From positions 1 to 64,000 of the forward strand of contig NZ_JAJKFQ010000001.1 of NCBI RefSeq assembly GCF_020966635.1: 64,000 nucleotides of DNA, read 5' to 3'. A program made the position numbers and the translations under genes. The DNA is from Stieleria sp. JC731 (GTDB lineage Bacteria; Planctomycetota; Planctomycetia; Pirellulales; Pirellulaceae). This document shows positions 7,553-16,400 of the stretch, piece by piece (the stretch's first letter is position 1; every line of letters begins with the position of its first letter). The notes under the pieces are model-generated. The model made no database searches, was not told the origin of the DNA, and was given only the letters and a program-made list of their open reading frames with translations.

Positions 7553-9190
7553 ATGGCGAAAAGGAAGCGAAAAGCAGAAGTGAGGAAAAAGCAAGCGGCG
7601 ATCTATTGCCGCGTTAGCACTTTTGATCAGAACCGTGGCGACTACAGCAGTTTGGAAGATCAAGAGCAGCGGTTGCGCCGTGCGGCGGATGAAGATGGAT
7701 ACGAAGTCTTTCAAGTATTCAAGGAAGTCGCGAGTTCGGCAAACCTTGACCGCGAAGAACTCGGCAAGATGCTTGGTAAACTCGATCAGATTGACGCGAT
7801 CTACGTGACCAAGCTGGACCGTCTGTCGCGCAGCATGAGTGACTGGTGCCGTATCAACGAGCTTCTCGGCGATCGCGACTGCGCATTGGTGTCAGTCACA
7901 CAGAAGATCGATACAACGACGACGATGGGGAGATTCTTCCGCGACCTGCTGATGCTGTTCGCTCAGTTTGAACGCGAGATGATCGCCGAGCGAACGTACG
8001 AGAAAATGGCTGAGCAGGCAAAGCAAGGGCGGTGGAGTGGTGGCCATCCGATCCTGGGCTACGACGCTGTCGACAAGAAGCTGGTTGTCAATGAGGAGCA
8101 AGCCGAACTTGTGAACGCCATCTTCGACAAGTATCTCGAAGTGGCATCGATTGCCCGAACGTCTCGGTGGGCAAACGATTGCGGTTACCGAACCAAAGCG
8201 GTCACTTATAGCAACGGGCGGAAAGTTAAGCCTCGGAAGTTCACGCGGGCGGATATCCAGCGGATGCTCAGCAACATCACTTATATCGGCAAAGTTCGCT
8301 TTGACGAGATGGAATTCGACGGGGAGCACGAAGGAATCATCGACGAAAAGACATTCATCGAAGTACAGAAGTTGATGGACGCCCGGAAGGAGAAACCGCG
8401 TCGTGGCGATCAATCTCAGCAGGACACACTGCTGCTTGGACTACTTCGCTGCGGCTACTGCGGCAATGCCTACACGACTAGCTTCGTCAATAAGAAGATG
8501 AAGGACGGCAGCACGCAGCGATACTACTATTACAAGTGCACCACAAAATCCAAACAGAATGCCGCGGCCTGCTGCGGAGCCGACCTGAAGGCCCAATTGA
8601 TCGACGATGCGGTGGTCGAATACATCCGTGATCTTGCCAAAAAGCCGAAGCACCTTGCCGCCGTCATCGCCTCCGCCACAGAGGCGAACCGAGAGGGCGT
8701 CAAGCACCTTGAGGCCGAGCGAACGAAGCTAAGCAAGGAACTGACGAAGCTCGAGAAGGCGTCGCTCGCTCTGGTCGACCGACTTGCCGATCCGGCCCTG
8801 CAGGGAATCGGTGCGATCACGGATCGGCTTGCGGCCTTGGAAAAGGATCAGCAGTCGCTCAAGTCTCGGATCACCGAACTGACCCTGCAGATTCGCGATC
8901 GCCGCGACCAGGACATTTCCAGCGAAGAGGTGCAGGAAGCCTACGAGGATTTTGCTGGGCTATGGGAGGAGCTCGACTTTGACGAGCGGCAGTACGCACT
9001 CCGATTACTGGTCAAGCAGATCAGCCTGAGCTTCAAGAAGAAGGAAAAAGCTGGGGAGATACAAATAGAGGCGTGGGGCCGAAGGCCCACGCCTCTGCGT
9101 GTGTCCCTGGAAAAAGCACGCAACGGAAAGTTGCGTAACCAGGATGGAAGGCTCCCCCGGCAGGACTCGAACCTGCGACAAGGCGGTTAA
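7553..9190 (+). CDS. Large serine recombinase B
   Basis: A 545-residue large serine recombinase, different in sequence from recombinase A. AAIYCRVSTFDQ puts the nucleophile at Ser22 of the ATG-7553 start. The catalytic domain continues to YVTKLDRLSRSMSDW and QFEREMIAERTYEKM, then the recombinase domain (GRWSGGHPILGY, IGKVRFDEMEFDG), the zinc ribbon from about residue 298 (RCGYCGNAY, later CTTK and ACCG), and a coiled coil at about 380-460. An ATG at 7535 in the same frame adds six residues but overlaps the upstream gene. The last residues (PRQDSNLRQGG) are simply antisense translation of the tRNA-Asn gene, so the frame has been completed by the target DNA. This fits insertion of an element next to or into the tRNA. 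Confidence 0.93.
   Translation: MAKRKRKAEVRKKQAAIYCRVSTFDQNRGDYSSLEDQEQRLRRAADEDGYEVFQVFKEVASSANLDREELGKMLGKLDQIDAIYVTKLDRLSRSMSDWCRINELLGDRDCALVSVTQKIDTTTTMGRFFRDLLMLFAQFEREMIAERTYEKMAEQAKQGRWSGGHPILGYDAVDKKLVVNEEQAELVNAIFDKYLEVASIARTSRWANDCGYRTKAVTYSNGRKVKPRKFTRADIQRMLSNITYIGKVRFDEMEFDGEHEGIIDEKTFIEVQKLMDARKEKPRRGDQSQQDTLLLGLLRCGYCGNAYTTSFVNKKMKDGSTQRYYYYKCTTKSKQNAAACCGADLKAQLIDDAVVEYIRDLAKKPKHLAAVIASATEANREGVKHLEAERTKLSKELTKLEKASLALVDRLADPALQGIGAITDRLAALEKDQQSLKSRITELTLQIRDRRDQDISSEEVQEAYEDFAGLWEELDFDERQYALRLLVKQISLSFKKKEKAGEIQIEAWGRRPTPLRVSLEKARNGKLRNQDGRLPRQDSNLRQGG
9067..9096. repeat. 11-bp hairpin inside the 3' end of recombinase B
   Basis: AGAGGCGTGGG (9067-9077) and CCCACGCCTCT (9086-9096) pair perfectly around an 8-base loop, within the recombinase frame and about 55 bases before the tRNA. 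No T run follows on the plus strand, while a weak T-rich stretch lies on the other side. It could slow transcription from either direction or mark the element end. Confidence 0.6.
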
Positions 9191-9224
9191 CAGCCGCCTG
9201 CTCTACCAACTGAGCTACAGGGGA
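9152..9224 (-). tRNA. tRNA-Asn (GTT)
   Basis: Read on the minus strand, 73 bases fold as a full cloverleaf: acceptor TCCCCTG with CGGGGGA, D arm GCTC/GAGC, anticodon stem GGCGG/CCGCC with loop CTGTTAA, 5-base variable loop, and T arm GCAGG-TTCGAGT-CCTGC. The anticodon GTT decodes Asn. The discriminator base is G and CCA is not encoded. The reading frame of recombinase B ends antisense inside this gene (stop at 9188-9190). Confidence 0.96.
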
Positions 9225-9502
9225 TTGCTTCGCTGAAAGGTCAAACCGTGGTTCGTTCTCTCAACGGGTCGCGGAGTTTACTTTGTCGGCTTTCCTCCTG
9301 CAACCTCTGTTGTTTAGACCTTTCTTTTTTCTCGCGGTTCGCCAAAAACCTCCAGTTTTAACGATCGAAACGGTCAAAACACCCCCTTCCAATCCCAATT
9401 CCTATCCGCCCCTCAAGACTTCCTCAGGATTTGCTAGCTAAAGGGTGCAACTGCTCGCTCGTTCAGCTTCGGAGCACGCTGATCGATGAACGAATTCAGG
9501 CC

Positions 9503-11707
9503 TCAATCACGCATCTCTGCATGGCAGTTTTTACACTCCGATTGGAGGGATTTGATCAAGCCAAGCGGGTCCTTTTGAAGTTGTTCCTTGCTCGCTTTCG
9601 ATATCTGCTGGGCAATCGCTGCCGAACGTTTCATCCGCTGCAGCTGCGGCTCCGGCCACGAGCGAATTTCTTCCAGACGTAACGCCTCGGCGAAGTGCTC
9701 GTGCAAAAGCATGCTGTCTTCGGCGAACTCGTCTCCTGATTCCTTAAGGCTCGCCAGCAAGTGCTCCAGAGATCGGTCGATCGCGACCATCTGCTGCGCG
9801 AGCTCGGTGACTTCGACAGATGATTTGAAATCTGTTTTCAAAGTTTGGATCTCGGTCAAGTCATGTGGCTCGGTCTGATCGACACTGCGAAACAGACCCG
9901 CATAGCGTGGAGACGTGCCGGCTTGCTTAAGTAGCTCGCTAGCCTGTTGATGATCCATTTTTCCGAGTGCGACACAGGCAACCGCGACGGCAGCTGGGGC
10001 TCGGTGCTTGCCATGGTGACAGTGAAGGTAAACGCCACCGGACGATTCGTTGATCGCTTTGGCAAGTTCCAATGTTCGCGTCGCGTCGACTTGGTCATAG
10101 CCGATCGGCAAGTGGATGTAACGCAGTCCGTGTTGCTTGGCTAATTCGACTTGAGGGGTTGAGCCATCGACGCTGATGATGGTGCGAACACCTCGTTGGG
10201 CTAAGGCTGCAAACGCTTCTTCACCGCGCGGTGAGCCGCCGACAAAGAGTTTAGGATCAATGCGGCGAAAGTTTTGCATCAACGATTCGTCAATCTGTGC
10301 AGGGGCAGCCGAAAGATTGCGAAGACGCGCGGCGACGTCAGGGAATTGCGCGATGACATCATTCGTTTCGTTGGGGTCATTCGATAAGTCAAACAACATC
10401 GCGGCTTTGTTTGGCGGCTGGACCCATTTCCATTTTCCATCCCGAACCGCATGCCAAGCTTTACGGCCAAGTTCCGCGTGGGAACCTGTGGCCCAAACGA
10501 TCGGTCGGTGTGATTGATCTTTGTTACCTTGGAGGATCGGCAGCATCGATTGTCCGTCCAGGTTGTCTTTCGGCCCCAAGCCCGCAAGTTCAGCGATGGT
10601 CGGATAAAGGTCCAGCGCCGATGCGACTTCGTTGCTGGTTGTCGCCGGCTGGATCAGTTTCGGATACCGCATCAAACAAGGGACCCGCAGACCGCCTTCA
10701 AACAAAGTGGCTTTACCGCCACGCAGCGGCAGGTTGGACCCGCCGTAGTTTGGGTCGCCGCCGTGATCGGTCATGAAGATCACGAGGGTGTCTTCGGTTT
10801 GATCGGTTTCGTCGAGTGCTTTGAGGAGTCGTCCGATGCCGTCGTCCATTCCGACGACTTTCGCTGCAAAGGATCGACGTAGTGGATCGTCAATCGAAGC
10901 GACTCGTTGCAGGTCCTGTGGCTTGGGCTGCATCGTGTTGAGTGGCTTTTGGTTTTTATCCTCCCACGCCTTGCCGAAGTGTGGTGCGTTGTAGGCAACG
11001 TGGAGATACCAAGGCTTCGATGACTGCGGTGTCGAGGACCGGTCCGGAAAGGATTGGATCAGTTTCTCGGCTTCGTCGGTGATCACATCGGTGGCGTATT
11101 GGTCGGTTTGCACCAATGTCTTTCCGCGGTACCAATCCGGTCGGTTCGCGTAGTGGCATGTGAAGAAGTCGACGCAGCCACCGGTATGGCCAAAGAAGGT
11201 GTCAAAACCGTGTTCGGTCGGCCAGAACTTTGACTGACCATGGCCGAGGTGCCACTTACCGACCAGGTGGGTCTGGTAGCCGGATTGCTGTAGTTCAGTC
11301 ACGAAAGTTTGTTCGTGACTGCGAATGCCACGATCGGCATCTTCGTCGTCCAGAAACATTAAGGCGCTGGTCAGTTGGTCTTCGGAGCGGTGTGCGAACC
11401 GTCCCGTTAGCAGTCCGAAACGCGAAGGCGTACAAATGCTGCTTGCCGCATAAAACTGGTTGAGCTTGAGGCCACTGGTAGCCAGCGAATCGATGTGGGG
11501 CGTTTTGATTTCGCTACCGTAGCAACCGACATCGTTGACGCCCTGGTCATCGGTAAAGATCAGCAAAATGTTGGGGCGAACACTGCTTTGGGGGGCTGGT
11601 TGACTCTGCTCGGAAGGCTCGTCGGCGCAGAGATCCGGTGCCGCTAGGAAAAGGCAGGCCAAAGGGCAGAGGCAGATCGAGAAGATTGAGCGAATTAGGT
11701 GGGACAT
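9503..11707 (-). CDS. Secreted sulfatase fused to a tyrosine-phosphatase domain and a class II cytochrome c domain
   Basis: A 734-residue three-part protein. A signal peptide (SHLIRSIFSICLCPLACLFL) precedes a sulfatase domain (about 45-470) beginning NILLIFTDDQG, with the formylglycine motif CTPSR at Cys92 and metal-site stretches GHG and MTDHGGDPN. Residues about 480-620 are a dual-specificity-phosphatase-like domain: YLHCHHGKHRAP gives the P-loop C-x5-R with Cys about 563. The last 110 residues are helical and finish with CKNCHAEMRD, the C-terminal CxxCH heme motif typical of cytochrome c'/c556 four-helix bundles (Cys725, Cys728, His729). The ATG at 11707 is preferred over a TTG at 11737 because the signal peptide starts there. 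Expected location is periplasmic or outer surface. The combination is unusual; the substrate and the electron partner are unknown. Confidence 0.88.
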   Translation of the reverse strand: MSHLIRSIFSICLCPLACLFLAAPDLCADEPSEQSQPAPQSSVRPNILLIFTDDQGVNDVGCYGSEIKTPHIDSLATSGLKLNQFYAASSICTPSRFGLLTGRFAHRSEDQLTSALMFLDDEDADRGIRSHEQTFVTELQQSGYQTHLVGKWHLGHGQSKFWPTEHGFDTFFGHTGGCVDFFTCHYANRPDWYRGKTLVQTDQYATDVITDEAEKLIQSFPDRSSTPQSSKPWYLHVAYNAPHFGKAWEDKNQKPLNTMQPKPQDLQRVASIDDPLRRSFAAKVVGMDDGIGRLLKALDETDQTEDTLVIFMTDHGGDPNYGGSNLPLRGGKATLFEGGLRVPCLMRYPKLIQPATTSNEVASALDLYPTIAELAGLGPKDNLDGQSMLPILQGNKDQSHRPIVWATGSHAELGRKAWHAVRDGKWKWVQPPNKAAMLFDLSNDPNETNDVIAQFPDVAARLRNLSAAPAQIDESLMQNFRRIDPKLFVGGSPRGEEAFAALAQRGVRTIISVDGSTPQVELAKQHGLRYIHLPIGYDQVDATRTLELAKAINESSGGVYLHCHHGKHRAPAAVAVACVALGKMDHQQASELLKQAGTSPRYAGLFRSVDQTEPHDLTEIQTLKTDFKSSVEVTELAQQMVAIDRSLEHLLASLKESGDEFAEDSMLLHEHFAEALRLEEIRSWPEPQLQRMKRSAAIAQQISKASKEQLQKDPLGLIKSLQSECKNCHAEMRD

Positions 11708-11891
11708 CGGATTCACGAAAGCGATAACAGTCTTCAAAATGCCGACGCATTATATCCGCTTTGATTTAGCGGCGAGTTTGAAATGAACCCGTTTGCAAAA
11801 CCGGTGTCCACGTCTGCATTGGTTTTGACAAGCTTGGCGAAGTTGGACTAGCAACCACGAAGCCGTTTCTCTTTTTGCCATCTCAGGGGCA

Positions 11892-12779
11892 ATGTCGGAT
11901 TACATCAAATTACACTTCGTGATCTTGTTGTGGGGATCGACTGCGGTCCTCGGAAACCTGATCGATCTCAGTGCCACTCAGCTGGTGTTGTATCGCAGCA
12001 CACTTGCGGCGCTGCTGTTGTTTTGTTTTCTGCATCGCCATGCCAAGGTCGCGCCGAGTACAGCGGTCTTGTTGGTGCTGAACGGTTGCCTGCTGGGGGC
12101 CCACTGGATCTTTTTCTTTATGGCTGTCAAGGTTGCGAACGTTTCGATCTGTATGATCGCGATGGCAACGGTTTCGTTTTGGACAGCCATTTTGGAACCG
12201 TTGTTGGTTCGAAGTTGTCGGTTTCAGTGGATCAATTTGATCTTAGGAATCGTCGTGATGACTGGCATCTATGCCATCTACCGACATGAATCACAGTTCC
12301 ATTTCGGACTCGCCGTCGGCTTGGTCGGTGCAGTTTTGGCGACTCTGTTTTCGATCGCCAACGGAAGTCTTGCGAAGCGTGCCAGCGAGCAGTGTGTGGT
12401 GATGTACGAGATGGCGGGGGCCGCGCTGGTGTGTGCGGTAACCTTGGCGGTCAGTGAGGTCTTGGGACTTGGGATGGCATCGGAGCGCTGGTTGTTGTCG
12501 CCTGTTGAAGTGCTCTGTTTAGCAGGCTTGGTGTTTGGTGGCACGTTGTTGGCGTATCACATCTACGTCGGTCTGTTGCATCGGTTGTCCGTGTTCACGA
12601 TCAACTTTGCCAATAACTTGGAGCCGATCTATGGCATTACGTTGGGCGCGATTTGTTTTGGCGACCACCAGTTCTTAGGCCCCGATTTTTACTTCGGCGC
12701 GATCATGATTCTTTCCGCCGTCGTCGCACAACCGGTGCTTGCGATAAGGGCAAGGCGAAAGCTGCAGCCGTTGACTTGA
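11892..12779 (+). CDS. EamA/DMT-family membrane transporter
   Basis: A 295-residue inner-membrane protein with about ten hydrophobic segments arranged as two EamA repeats, the layout of drug/metabolite exporters. It opens with YIKLHFVILLWGSTAVLGNL, and the second repeat ends near NLEPIYGITLGAICFGD, both typical EamA signatures. AGGGG lies about six bases before the ATG at 11892. It is transcribed away from the sulfatase fusion across about 180 bases. Substrate cannot be told; members export amino acids, metabolites or drugs. Confidence 0.88.
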   Translation: MSDYIKLHFVILLWGSTAVLGNLIDLSATQLVLYRSTLAALLLFCFLHRHAKVAPSTAVLLVLNGCLLGAHWIFFFMAVKVANVSICMIAMATVSFWTAILEPLLVRSCRFQWINLILGIVVMTGIYAIYRHESQFHFGLAVGLVGAVLATLFSIANGSLAKRASEQCVVMYEMAGAALVCAVTLAVSEVLGLGMASERWLLSPVEVLCLAGLVFGGTLLAYHIYVGLLHRLSVFTINFANNLEPIYGITLGAICFGDHQFLGPDFYFGAIMILSAVVAQPVLAIRARRKLQPLT

Positions 12780-12854
12780 CGGCCGATTGGTTTTCATGTT
12801 GTTTTTTTGCGAAGGCGGCTTGGGCGACGAAATAAGCGTCGGGGAAGAACGCTA

Positions 12855-12879
12855 CCTACACGGAGTGTAGGGCGACAAT
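12855..12879. repeat. Short interspersed hairpin repeat (CGGAGTG family), copy 1
   Basis: CCTACAC-GGA-GTGTAGG (12855-12871) is a perfect 7-bp hairpin followed by GCGACAAT. A near copy occurs at 28732-28757 (CCCTCCAC-GGA-GTGAAGGG-CGACAAT). A degenerate companion (GGATTGTAGGGTGACCAT) lies just downstream at 12897-12914. Both copies sit between genes, so this is an intergenic dispersed repeat. Confidence 0.6.
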
Positions 12880-12951
12880 CGAGCGATACCTTCGCGGATT
12901 GTAGGGTGACCATTGAAATCGGATCGGCTGAGATGTGGACCCAAGTAATAA

Positions 12952-12969
12952 GTGCAGGATTTTCTGCAC
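12952..12969. promoter_or_regulatory. Probable BlaI-type operator, upstream copy
   Basis: An 18-bp dyad, GTGCAG...CTGCAC, with inner sequence GATTTT. The same 18-bp layout recurs at 13008-13025, 56 bases later. BlaI/MecI repressors bind short dyads as dimers at their own promoters, and the repressor gene starts 80 bases downstream. Confidence 0.7.
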
Positions 12970-13007
12970 AATGAGCTTGCTGACTGACGCTGCGGCCCGT
13001 ACTATTG

Positions 13008-13025
13008 GTGCAGAGGTTTCTGCAC
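13008..13025. promoter_or_regulatory. Probable BlaI-type operator, downstream copy
   Basis: GTGCAGA-GGTT-TCTGCAC, 7-bp arms around 4 bases, the better of two matching dyads. It ends 24 bases before the repressor ATG at 13050. Both copies fit GTGCAGRNNTTTCTGCAC. Its position argues against a longer repressor frame opening at 13005, which would run through the operator. Confidence 0.75.
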
Positions 13026-13049
13026 TTTGGGGATCACGGGAGGTCGGTG

Positions 13050-13469
13050 ATGCGGTTTACGCCTGGCGAGTTAAAGGTCATGACGCTGTTGTGGGATCAC
13101 GGTGAGCTAACGCCGCCACAACTAATGGATCTCTATCCGGAAGATATCAAAGATCCAGCGCTACGAAGCTATCTGAAGATTCTCGTTGAAAAGGGACATG
13201 TCTCCCGTCGACGCGAAGGCAAGGCCTTTGTCTATCAAGCAATCACCGCAAAGCGAAATGCGTTTGGCGGGATGATGAAACAGCTTGCCGAGGCCTTTGG
13301 TGATGGTTCGTTGCGTTCATTGATGTTGAACTTAGCTCAGCACGAAAAGCTAAGTGAGGCTGATCTGGCAGAAATCCGTGCCGCGGCAGGATTGGACGGA
13401 CAGCACGAGGCAGCCCCGAAACGCACGGCAAAGAAACGGTCCAAAAAGGCACGGAGGAAGCAGTTATGA
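13050..13469 (+). CDS. BlaI/MecI-family transcriptional repressor
   Basis: A 139-residue winged-helix repressor of the BlaI/MecI (penicillinase repressor) family. MRFTPGELKVMTLLWDHGEL is the first helix pair, and LRSYLKILVEKGHVSRRREG is the recognition helix and wing. The C-terminal 20 residues are very basic (RTAKKRSKKARRKQL). The ATG at 13050 is chosen because GGGAGG lies about seven bases upstream. The stop overlaps the next gene's start as ATGA. By family it blocks its own operon until the M56 partner cleaves or inactivates it; two dyads upstream are the likely binding sites. Confidence 0.9.
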   Translation: MRFTPGELKVMTLLWDHGELTPPQLMDLYPEDIKDPALRSYLKILVEKGHVSRRREGKAFVYQAITAKRNAFGGMMKQLAEAFGDGSLRSLMLNLAQHEKLSEADLAEIRAAAGLDGQHEAAPKRTAKKRSKKARRKQL

Positions 13470-16400
13470 TCGATTGGAATTCAGATCAATTGCTTTGGAT
13501 CATTATTGTTGCAAAGTTGACGGTACCACTGCTTGTCGCCAGTCTCGTTGAAATTCCGTTACGACACTGGAATCCCAGGCTGCGCGTTGCGATGTGGCGA
13601 ACCAGCCTTGTCGCTGTGCTGTGTATCGCTGCCATCAGCTGCTTGCCGTCCCATGCGACGCTGACAATTTCCTTGCCAATTATGCGGGAGGCGACAGCGA
13701 GGCAGGCGACAGCGCAGCAGAAAATTGTGGAACCGTCGATGCAGGTGAGCGTTTTCGATCCAACAGTGATCGAATTACCCGTCACATCGAATGGCAGCGC
13801 AACGACAGTTCCCGTGTTCATGAACGCGGGTAACGAAGCGATCTCGAACTTGAATGGTGACTTATCGGGCAAGATGAGTCGCCAGGACGCTCTCGCTGGT
13901 GCATCTGTGAATATCGAGTCGCAGCATAGAAGTGCAGCCTGGGAAAACCTGCACTCGGAAGCCACGCCGACTCCGGCGGTATCAGTCAACGAATCAGGGT
14001 CGATCCAGTACTCGACGGTTCTATTGGGGCTCTATGCAATCGGCGTTCTCGGCTGGCTCTGCAAAGAATGCATGGGTGTGTATTTGGCATGTCGACTCAT
14101 CGGCGAATCATTCGACGTCGATGTCGCCACATCACAGACTGCGCGAGGGCTTGCTACAAAGCTTGGTGTTTCTCATTTCGCGGTTCGATGCAGTGACAGA
14201 GTGGCTTCACCATGCGTTCTTGGAATTCGGCGACCCATCATTCTGTTGCCAAGTGAATTGCCAGAGAACGCGGTGGAAGCAGCTCTTTCACACGAGCTTT
14301 CTCATATCGCTTCACGAGACCTTTCTTGGGACTTAGCCGCACGGACGATGCGATCACTCATGTGGTTCCATCCCCTGGCTTGGATACTCGTTCGATCACA
14401 TCGAACTGCATGTGAACATGTTAGCGACCTTGTTGCGGCCGATCTGCTTCAGAATCGCGAAACGTATCGATCGGCCCTCGCCCAGATCGCATTGATGTTG
14501 CATACGCGAACTGACTCGTGTAGTCGTTCTGTAAAGTTTTTGACCGGATTGCAGATGGCACGGCGTCCCGAGATCGTTGACCGACTGCGTTTGATTGCAA
14601 GTGAATGTAAAGCGATACCGATCGGACGTCGTGCTCAAGTCATCGGAGTGCTGGTGCTGGTCCTGTGCATCGGTTTCGGGGCGTTTTCGATTGTACTGAC
14701 GAGTGCGAACGCCCAGGAAACAAGCGGTCTGTCTGCGGATGCGGAAGGTTCCGATGGTGTTTTTCAGTCGGTTCGAAAAATTCGGCTTCAGGCGATCGCT
14801 TCCGGTAGCGGTCGTTCGCTTGCAGAATCGCATGCCGAAGTCGTCATCTGTGCGGAACGGTGTGAATCCAGAACATTCTACGCGGATCAAAATGGTATTG
14901 TTGAAATCGAGTTGCCAGAATTTGACGGCGAGATTTCGGTCAATGGAAGTTTGTACCATCCGGGTTATGTCCCAGGCACGATCGAGGAGCATGTTGCTGG
15001 AAACGCGAAGTCCTCTGCAACAAAAGCGATCCGTCTGTCTCCTGGCAAGTTTGTATCGGGCAAAGTGGTTGACGAAGACGGCCAGCCGATCGCCGGTGCT
15101 CGGGTCTATGCGTTGGTTCTTCATTCCAGTGGAAGGGCGCAACTGCTTTTCAGGCAAACCACATCAGACGATGGAAAATGGAAGATGGATGGTGTTGGCG
15201 AGAACGCTCGCATTCATGTTGAGCAGCCAGATTTTGTCAACGCGTCATTTGCGACAAATTACGGCACAGAAATGGAATGTGTGCTGAACAATGGACGTCA
15301 ACTAAAGCTGTCGATCAAGGATCCGTTGGGCCATGCGGTGGCGAAAGCCAATGTTGAAGTGTTCCCAGGCAACATTGGCACAAAGCCGCAGCTTCAGACG
15401 GCCAGCGATGGGACGATTGTTTTGAAAGGGCTAGTGGACAAGCCGTTGACGATCTCCATCAGGGCCGATGGCTATGCAAATCTTCGCTACGTCGTACCGA
15501 ACGATCACGACGAAAGTCAGACGATCGAGTTGCAGTTACAAGCTGGCAACGCGTTTCCAATTGACGTCGTCGATCAAATGGGGCAACCGGTTGAAGACGC
15601 ATGGATCAGAATTCGAAGCAATGAGAGACCGTCTCATGAATTATGGAGCGGCAAATCCGACCAAGCAGGGAGCGCGCAATGGCGTGGAGCGAGTCAAGTA
15701 TCGGCGACGATCTACTGTGGTGCTGATGGCTACATGCACTGCCAACAGAGTATCGATACATCGGAGCCGATTCGGCTTGTGTTAAAGAAGGCTCCCGTAA
15801 TCAGTGGCTTTGTTGAGGAGTTGTCAACGAAAAAGGCGATTGAGCAATTCACCGCCACGCTAAGACGTCGGGCTTTTGGTGGAAGCGTCCCGGGAACCGA
15901 TGCGATCGCTCATGGGAACGATGGCAAATTCGAGATGAAGCAGGGCTACGATTATCCGGATCTCGATTTGGAAATTACCGCAGAGGGCTATACCCCTTGG
16001 AGAATTTCGCTCGACGAACTTGATTCGATGCAGGAACTCGAAATTAAGTTGAAGGCGGCAGATCGCTTGACCGGTCAGGTCGTCGGTCACGAGGGTCATC
16101 CAGTCAGCGGAGCAAAGGTGGTGCTGACCGATCCAACACTATTGGCCCCACTAACGATTGGCCAATCCCTCGAACGACGTGACCAATGGTTTTATCCGCT
16201 GGAAGAGCGAACTGATTCTGATGGGAAATATAGCTTCGCAATTCCAGGTGAGCTTCCTGAGCAGTCGGTCCTGTTTGTCGAAGATCCAGTGGCCGGATTT
16301 GGACAGTTCAAAGTTTCAGAGTTACACAGCGAAGCACTGAAAGGCAGCGAAGCATTGAAGCTGACACCTTGGACTGAGCTTGCTGTTCGTGTTGTGAAAG

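Noticed and set aside
13005-13049. 15-residue extension of the BlaI-type repressor
   Set aside because: It would run through the operator dyad, and the ATG at 13050 has GGGAGG upstream and starts with the family's first helix.
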